Shown piece by piece: positions 57,650-64,000 of a stretch of DNA of 64,000 bases. Positions within the stretch are counted from its first letter, which is position 1. The number at the start of each line of letters is the position of its first letter. The position numbers and the translations under genes were made by a program. The notes beneath the pieces are model-generated. The model saw only the letters and a list, made by a program, of their open reading frames with translations, did not search any database and was not told the DNA's origin. Source of the DNA: Riptortus pedestris (taxonomy: Eukaryota > Arthropoda > Insecta > Hemiptera > Alydidae); NCBI GenBank assembly GCA_019009955.1, contig CM032233.1, positions 94,862,501-94,926,500 of the forward strand, in the 5' to 3' direction.

Positions 57650-58702
57650 TCATTTTGCAGATTTCCCTTAGGGGAAATAACCTATTGAGGTCGTACTCAT
57701 AACGTGGTTTTTGAAACTTTTCCACAAATGTCCATCGATCCAACCTAGGAGATAACGAAAATGAGGTCCGTTCAAAATTGTATTTATAGGCCTGTTACTG
57801 CTCTAGTTTTACCTCTTTGTTTTATCGTTACCAAACTCAATATTTAAACGTGTTATGTAAAACTAAGGATCAAGTTCTTTAACGGCTGAAATCGGAACAG
57901 TTCGAAAATTCAAAACTTCGTTACTATACGTCATATTGGAAAAATGTATAGAACCAATATTATTAAAAATTGAATGTCCTATGAATGTTGTTATATACAT
58001 GTTTCCTCTATCTTGAATATTAACCGAGATATTGGCATTTTTTTAGATTTCAGCCTTCTCTAAACCCCCACTTCCAGTCATCGCACGTTAAGAATAAGAT
58101 AATATATCATGAACCATCTTATTGCAAGCTGAAATACCAAATATTGTGTTGAAAAAATCTTTTATAGACGAGATACATGCAAATGCGTTCTGATGCCCCC
58201 CCCCCCCCGTCTTTTGTTCTCGTATTATTAAAATTAGAGTTGTTGAGATTATTCTGATTCATTATAAATTACAGAACTAGATATACTATGTAGTGTTCAA
58301 TAAAACTTATATATTATGTTCAAATATAATTCCGTAATTGTATTTCTTTCCGGTCAAGAATATATCTATCTCTTCTGCACTCAGAGGTTGGTAGACCTGT
58401 TCGTTTACAATTCAGACGCATTGTGGAGTTTATTAAAATGTAAATTGACTGAATCATTTCTTATTATCCTTTCTATTTATTCACTTAAGTTTCACGTTGG
58501 TGTTAAGTGTTACCAGTACGTCGATTTATCTATTGTAAAACTTCAATGGGGAAATGTGCTTAGTTTATGCAGCCAGTCACGGACTTTTATTTCGTCATCT
58601 GCTGGGTAAGAACGATGGTCATTTAAAGAAATTTTTCAGAAATCTCGTACTGAGTACATGCTCAATAGCTGATCTCCTTTATGGGAATCGTGCTAAAAGT
58701 GC
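57650..58702 (+). mobile_element. HINE-like element, compound form, best example
   Basis: Starts TTTGCAGATTTCCCTTAGGG. It has no TA tract (GTATTTATAGG instead), a long body with C-run near 58200, GGGGAAATGTGCTTAG and a collapsed hairpin, then ACGGACTTTTATTTCGTCAT. The inverted 5' end follows: CTGGGTAAGAACGATGGTCA, GTACTGAGTACATG, AATAGCTGATCTCC and GTGCTAAAAG. Confidence 0.8.
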
Positions 58703-59339
58703 CAATAAGAAGAGGGAAGGGAGAGAGAGAGTTGAGGAGGAGAGTAGTGGCTAGTAGAGTGTAGGACCCAGGACCTGCTGGACCTCCTTAATTTGTAGGG
58801 ATGTTTTTGTTGCAGCCCCCCCCCTCCCCCAGCCTGGGGCCCCGGATCCGAACAATACATCTAATGGCAATCCCCCTCCAGCACCTACCTACTAATGTAA
58901 TCTTAATAGCTTTATAATGATAGCAGATCGATCAAAGATCAATCTCGCCCGTTCATTACTTTTCACTCCTATTTCTATTAACTATTATTACTCTTAAATC
59001 ATTCTGGCCTCAGGGGGGCCCCCGCCGCTCGGCATTACTGTCATTTAGAAAATATGAAGGGAATAACTCGGTTCCCGTCGATGTCGTTAAAGTGATCACA
59101 GGATCCGGGAAAGAACATCTAGAGAATCACTGTTCAAGACAATGGGAGCAGACGCAAGAAGATAGTATAAAATTGAGCCCGTAATGTCAAGGGAGAAATA
59201 GCCATCGGCAGAAAATTGCATCGCTTTGCTTTTTTTTTTTGTTTCCGCCTTTGCAAATGCACTGAGTGCTATTAAACAATTCCTCTTTTGGTACATCTAT
59301 TGAATTTTCGGGGGGGTGAGTCTCTGGATGTCTTTCAAA
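58703..59339. other. GC-rich, non-repetitive island
   Basis: CAGCCTGGGGCCCCGGATCC, GGGGGGCCCCCGCCGCTCGG and a GATAGCAGATCGATCAAAG stretch (GATA- and TCF-type sites). It is the most GC-rich unique stretch of the window and a prime candidate for conserved regulatory DNA. No exon recognised. Confidence 0.35.
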
Positions 59340-59728
59340 TAGAAGCCCATCACGCAGGGGCTGCGTAAACTAAACAGACATCCCTTATGCTGGTTTGGCG
59401 CACTACTGATATAATCTATAAACAATGTGCTAAAGTGGTGGATTTACTGAAGACTGATAACCAAAGTACGAATAACTCTCTTAATATTTGAGCTGAGAAA
59501 AAAATGTATAAAACTACAATTTTAAACCATGACATTGATCCGACTCATAATAACGGACTCATATTTTTCACTTTTCGTTTGTCTCCCACTCTAAACGTTA
59601 ACATTAGTAAACGCCCCCCTTCCACTCGTCCGATTAGAAATTAGAGAATATAAAGTGAGATTAGATCATAACTGTATCATAGCAGGAAAATCTGCTTAGT
59701 TTACGCAGCCCATGTGTGATGGGCTTTT
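59340..59728. mobile_element. HINE-like 3' ends facing each other
   Basis: 59343-59640 is a minus-strand 3' half (ATCACGCAGGGGCTGCGTAA). About 59640-59728 is a plus-strand 3' end (GGAAAATCTGCTTAGTTTAC, CGCAGCCCATGTGTGATGGG, CTTTT). Confidence 0.7.
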
Positions 59729-59868
59729 AGCAGATTTCTCATAAGGGAAATCAGCTATTGAGGTCGTACTAATGACGCAATTTTTGAAATTTTTCTTCTA
59801 ATGTCCATTGATCCTACCTAGTAGATGACGAAAATGAGGTCCGTTCAGAACTTCGGACTTTTTTATTT
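59725..59868 (+). mobile_element. HINE-like 5' end joined head-to-tail to the previous 3' end
   Basis: The TTTT that closes the previous copy also opens this one: GGGCTTTTAGCAGATTTCTC, then ATAAGGGAAATCAGCTATTG and the 5' block up to GAGGTCCGTTCAGAACTTC. It ends in GGACTTTTTT without a body. Confidence 0.8.
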
Positions 59869-60049
59869 TAACCAAGGTCAGCTTCCGTTTTCCGTTATTT
59901 GGTTTTATTTATTCCAGAGTAAAAGAATATAGATAATAAATGACAAAGCTATCAATCTCAATTGTGGCTCAAAATTCAACTATTGATGTTATGTAGAACT
60001 TCTAAAATATAGAAAATATTCTGTGCAATGCGCCATCTATGTGACAATC

Positions 60050-60102
60050 CAGCTCGTGGAAATCTGCTTAGATATCGGAGGTCCTGCTTGACAAACATTT
60101 AA
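60050..60102 (+). mobile_element. HINE-like 3' end fragment
   Basis: CTCGTGGAAATCTGCTTAG and GGTCCTGCTTGACAAACATT. Confidence 0.55.
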
Positions 60103-61308
60103 ATGGATAGTTGGCCAATTTCTATATCAGAGAAAGTTGTTATTAATAGCCAAGTAAATGAAAGAATTATACACGAAAAGTAAATTTTATTACTCAATAT
60201 TTTGAAATAAGTAGAATTACTTTAAATTCTAGAGTGGGAAACAGTTTCAGATAGTGAATTGCATAGCTAAGCCAGTTAGCGAACAATATTTTCTAACAAG
60301 TCAATGTTCAATAACTTAATTTATATAGCTTGCTCTTTTAAATTAGTTAATAAAGTTTACATTTATGTAGTTAACTATAGGTTATCACATATAATGTCAT
60401 AATACAATTGATGAATGAATTCGATATATTAAAATATTAGGTAATGCATAAGTTCTTTGCCATGGGGAATGTTTATACGTTTTTAAAATAGAATTTTACT
60501 TGACAGCATAATGTAAGTCACGAAATGGAATTGGACTTGTATTCTCATGACCTACATTCATAAATAAATTATATACATATATATTTGGTTTTCTTCATCT
60601 ATGCCACTCATACTTGAGCAATAACGGGTAAAATAACTTTTATTATAAATGGAAAGTAATCCACAAGAGAAATAAAATTAAATAAGCAAGAATTGAGAAA
60701 AATGAAGACTCAGAAGAATTGTATACAAAATGTAAAACGCAACATCGGAAAACATCAAAGGAATGGATTCAATAATTGTTTCTTATTTACTTCAATGTTA
60801 TTGTGTTTCGCTTCAATTTCGTCTTTCATTACAAAGGTTCTTTTTCAGTTTACAAGTATTTGCAATTCTGGAAGGAAAAAGGAATATCTTGTTTCAAACG
60901 TTATTGTGGTAATTCATTATTTCAAAGTTATTATCACAATCATACTGTTTAGTATTTAGACACCCTAAAATATATATTTAATCCTGTAATATCAAATAAA
61001 TGTTTTTATTTTTACAATAGTTTATCAAGTTTTCTTTGAAGAGATACACATCATTTAGTGATACCATAAACTGGTAATTCCATTTGTTTTAAAATCTATG
61101 TTAAAGACTTGAAGAGGCATAATAAAAAAAAACTAATTAAAATAATGTTCATTGAACAAACGATTTAAGACATTTTTCTGTGGTAACGGTTTATGAGTTG
61201 ATGCCTATAATATAAACTTTTTATATATTAAAATGTTATATAATATGTGAATAATACTATTTTGGTGCATTTTCAATAAATATAAACGACTGTTGTGATT
61301 GTCCTCAT
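60103..61308. other. AT-rich spacer, no feature recognised
   Basis: An 88-codon frame at 60693 would encode a Lys-rich start and a hydrophobic middle, but has no recognisable motif and is likely chance. Confidence 0.35.
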
Positions 61309-62291
61309 TTAACCCTAGAACTACCAAGGGGGGGCTCCTCGAGCCCACAACTTTTTGTTTTTGTTCCCTATCACCCAATTTTAATGGGATATTTTTGATA
61401 TTTAATGTATTCCTCAGAAAAACATCCTAGAGTGAGGGCATAACAATAAAATTAAATAAAAAAATTTCTATGTTGAGAAAAAAATTTTTTTTTGACGTGT
61501 GGGCTCGAGGAGCCCCCCCCCTTGGCAATGCAAGGGGTAGTTATACACTTAAGTACCAAGGGGGGGGCTCCTCGAGCCCACTGATATTTAATACTACTTT
61601 TAACTAGTAATTCAAGTGTTATTAATTATATTGCTCAAATAATAATTACTTTGATGTAATTTTAACATACACAAACCTTCTCAAGTTTTTTTTTTCTCAA
61701 AAAAAAATATATATATTCTCCCCATATAACTTTTTTTCATATAAAAATATATTACTGAGATGGTTATAATTATTGCTCCTGATAGGTACTTTTTTAGAAA
61801 AAAGAAGATTTTCTAGGTTGTTCCCAACTAGGGGAACAGTTAGTCCATGCTGCATCCTGGATAAACACTCGGAAAAAAAAATTATTGTGCAAAAGCACCG
61901 ATAATTGCATTACGAATCTGATAATTATATTTTCTTAAATTATTATTCTATTATAATGTTATAATAACTTAGATATAGATAACTTTTTATTTTAACAAGG
62001 TTTAGATATGTTCCTCCTGTAGAATAAAATTACATTTAATTTAAAGTCATCCTTTTTTCCCCATCCGAACTTTTTTTTTTAATTTATTTTTATTTTTGTA
62101 TTTAATTTTTTTTTTAAATTTTTTTTTTCACAGGTGTCATAAGAAACGTTCATTAAACATAATCCAATAGAAATAAAAATTTTAAAAAAATTATAGAACC
62201 AAAATAAAAGGTTTTTAAGGTTGTGGGCTCCAGGAGCCCCCCCCCTTGGTAATCCATGCGACCTGGGAGAGGTCGGTAATACTAGGGTTAA
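61309..62291. mobile_element. TTAA-bounded nested inverted-repeat element (piggyBac-like MITE)
   Basis: Ends TTAACCCTAGAACTACC (61309) and, inverted, TTAACCCTAGTATTACC (to 62291). A third TTAA lies at 61549-61552. A GC-rich module (CCAAGGGGGGGCTCCTCGAG then CCCAC) occurs four times: plus 61325, minus 61500, plus 61557, minus 62224. This gives two adjoining TTAA-to-TTAA units, 61309-61552 and 61549-62291, each with inverted GC-rich ends. TTAA is the piggyBac target. There is no coding content; the AT-rich interior contrasts sharply with the ends. Confidence 0.8.
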
Positions 62292-62790
62292 AATTATCTA
62301 TAACTCAGTAATACTTATATTTTAAAACCAAGTAAAGCATTTGATATTTTAAGAACCGCTCCAAAAAAAAATCTCCAGGTCGTACCCAAACTTCATACAT
62401 TCACCTTTATTATATATCAAAATAAATTTTAGGCGAATTAAATAATATTTAATTTTAAATATATATCTATTATTGCTATTTTTTTAATTGTGGCTGCTAA
62501 ATTTTAAATAATTAATAATAACCTTTATAAAATTTATATGCAAATATAATTTAAAATGTCAGTACAGACTAACTACACTGCCTTTCATAAACTATCAGGT
62601 TTTGGATTGACTATTGTTGACCAATTAACACATTGATAAAAGCTAATAACCAAAAGTTTTTTATATCCCAGCAAATATTTATTTTGATTTTAGAGAATAA
62701 TTTTAATCTTATATTTGTACTTATGGTTTCTACCGAAAATATAAGTGTCTTATCGATGTGTTGGTGACAATTATTAATTAAAATATCACT
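62292..62790. other. AT-rich spacer, no feature recognised
   Basis: Nothing repeated or coding is seen. Confidence 0.4.
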
Positions 62791-62870
62791 GTATTAGCAG
62801 ATTTCTCTTAACGTGTATAGATATATACTTGTTGTTTACCGTTCGTTTTGTAACTATTTTTTTTTCTTAT
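62791..62870 (+). mobile_element. HINE-like 5' remnant
   Basis: TATTAGCAGATTTCTCTTAA, then a shortened ACCG..TTTTGTAACTATTTTT block. Heavily decayed. Confidence 0.45.
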
Positions 62871-63073
62871 CTTTACCAAAACAATCATTGTCCAAGAGGG
62901 ATAGGGAAATAAATTCTTGCTTTACTTTTCTTTGATTTTCGATTCTGCTTAAAAACAAAGGGATATGAAAACATGCAAAAAAAATCCAATCTTTCTGAAT
63001 GTTCCCGTCATTGATTAAGTACCGAATGTATGAAAACTAATTACTGAAGTCCCATCCAACTAAAATAATATAA

Positions 63074-63598
63074 AATCCGTTAAGCAGGGGCTGCGTTAAC
63101 TAAGCAGATTTCCCACATGCGTCACGTATTTGCATTTATCTCAAACCGTAAAAGTTCAATGAGAACAATATTTAATATTCAGGACTCGAATGAAGTGCTT
63201 CATGATATAACAGTTTAGTGTTAATATGACATGAGCAGTAGTGGGGGTTTAAAAAAAATAAAAATATTTCGGTTAATAATCAAGATAGTGAAAAAACGTA
63301 TATAGCAAAATTTATAGAACATTATATTTGCAATAAGATTGGCTTTACACAATTTTTTTAATCAGACGCATAATTACAGAGATATTAAGAATTTTCGATA
63401 TTTCCCCTTCCCACTTGTCGGATTTCAATTATTAATGAAGTTGATCTTTAGATGTACATAAAACTTTTAATATCGAGTTTGTTAACGATCAAGAAACAAT
63501 TCCTGGGTAGAATCAATGGACATTTGAGGAAATGTTCCAAAAATCAAATCATGAGACCGACCTGAAAAGCTGCTTCCCTTAAGGGAAATCTGCTCAAA
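63074..63598 (-). mobile_element. HINE-like element, full length, no TA tract
   Basis: Start AAATCCGTTAAGCAGGGGCT, AAGCAGATTTCCCACATG. The body leads directly from the CAAGAAACAATTCC block into TGGGTAGAATCAATGGACAT without a microsatellite. The end is CTTCCCTTAAGGGAAATC then TGCTCAAAG. Confidence 0.8.
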
Positions 63599-63927
63599 GA
63601 CAATCGTTGTTATAATTCGTTCACACATTTCGTTGAGTTACATTCGTTTCGGCATTTCGGACCACTTTAGATTAGCATGTGTGAGCTTTCGCTCTTTTTA
63701 TCCTAGGACAAACATGAGTTCACCGGAAATGCTTAAGCGTTTGATATACGTTCCTCTGAAAAACGCGTTACTCAGTCGTATATTTTGAACATCCATCTTT
63801 GAACAGACGGTTAGCCTAAGACCAGCCGTTTTGGCATGGTGTGTTATAGTCAGAATGAAAACGAGTTACCGTTAAACTAAACAAGACAATTGGTTAACAA
63901 ACCGCCTCTATTGCACTTTAAGTTACA
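63599..63927. other. Non-repetitive spacer
   Basis: No coding similarity or repeat partner; several TTTCGGCATTTCGG-type words near 63648. Confidence 0.35.
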
Positions 63928-63991
63928 TTTGGACAACTCTGTTTCGACCGTTCGAATAGAGATTCGAACGGTCGAAACAGAGTTGTCCAAA
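63928..63991. repeat. Perfect 30-bp inverted repeat, 4-base loop
   Basis: The arm at 63928-63957 (starts TTTGGACAACTCTGTTTCGA, ends CCGTTCGAAT) is exactly inverted at 63962-63991 around AGAG. Perfection in a region of otherwise decayed repeats implies a recent origin, strong constraint, or an assembly hairpin. Confidence 0.9.
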
Positions 63992-64000
63992 TCTCTTGTT

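Overview
This looks like a gene-poor, AT-rich stretch of an animal nuclear genome. There is no operon-like packing, no long ORF, no rRNA or tRNA gene and no CRISPR array. Nearly all structure that can be recognised is repetitive: DNA transposons (hAT, piggyBac-like, mariner, pogo/Tigger), LINE fragments, tRNA-like and 5S-like SINEs, foldback elements, and many (TA)n, (GA)n, (GT)n and (GATA)n arrays. The mixture fits an invertebrate, most plausibly a lophotrochozoan such as a mollusc (possibly a cephalopod). That placement is inference from repeat style, not from a diagnostic gene.

The dominant component is one dispersed family, called HINE-like here, with roughly 15 near-complete copies and more than 20 fragments on both strands. 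Its 5' end is TTTTAGCAGATTTCCC followed by a palindrome (GATTTCCCTTAAGGGAAATC in the best copies). Next come about 100 conserved bases, a (TA)n tract, a long conserved body, an inverted copy of the start (GGGAAATCTGC), and a 3' stem-loop (ACGCAG-CCC-CTGCGT) ending in GACGGACTTTT. Subterminal inverted repeats, a central microsatellite, a 3' hairpin and T-rich borders are the published layout of non-autonomous Helentrons (HINE/DINE-1; 'pearl' elements in bivalves). A recurrent compound form carries a second, inverted 5' end after the hairpin.

Layout. 0.5-2 kb: LINE tail and a ~235-bp tandem repeat with an insertion. 2-2.4 kb: non-repetitive island with a CTCF-like site. 3.3-7.4 kb: a repeat with a hammerhead-like core, a 5S-like SINE copy, a foldback element and an inverted-repeat compound. 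7.7-8.8 kb: HINE-like copy and a cyclic-nucleotide-gated channel S6 fragment. 9.8-14.8 kb: hAT ends, Tigger relic, a hAT element with target-site duplication, and a piggyBac-like element inserted in a SINE. 15-25.9 kb: HINE-like copies, an inverted element with 13-bp target duplication, and a mariner relic. 26.7-28.4 kb: dispersed element with internal 300-bp tandem units and a LINE fragment. 29-33.6 kb: HINE-like copies and a SINE. 33.7-34.3 kb: promoter-like island. 34.4-36.9 kb: mariner, HINE-like, hAT and RLE-LINE nest. 37-47.3 kb: more HINE-like copies, LINE and SINE fragments. 47.3-54 kb: possible Penelope-like RT fragment, GC-richer islands, a degenerate AT-rich repeat. 54-60 kb: HINE-like copies, including compound and head-to-tail arrangements. 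61.3-62.3 kb: TTAA-bounded nested inverted repeats. The window ends in a perfect 30-bp inverted repeat.

The only possible piece of a host gene seen is the channel fragment near 8.7 kb, and it lacks clear splice sites. All transposase and reverse-transcriptase segments are broken, so no autonomous element is present. The non-repetitive, GC-richer islands between the repeats are the best candidates for conserved regulatory DNA, but this cannot be tested without comparison to a related genome.
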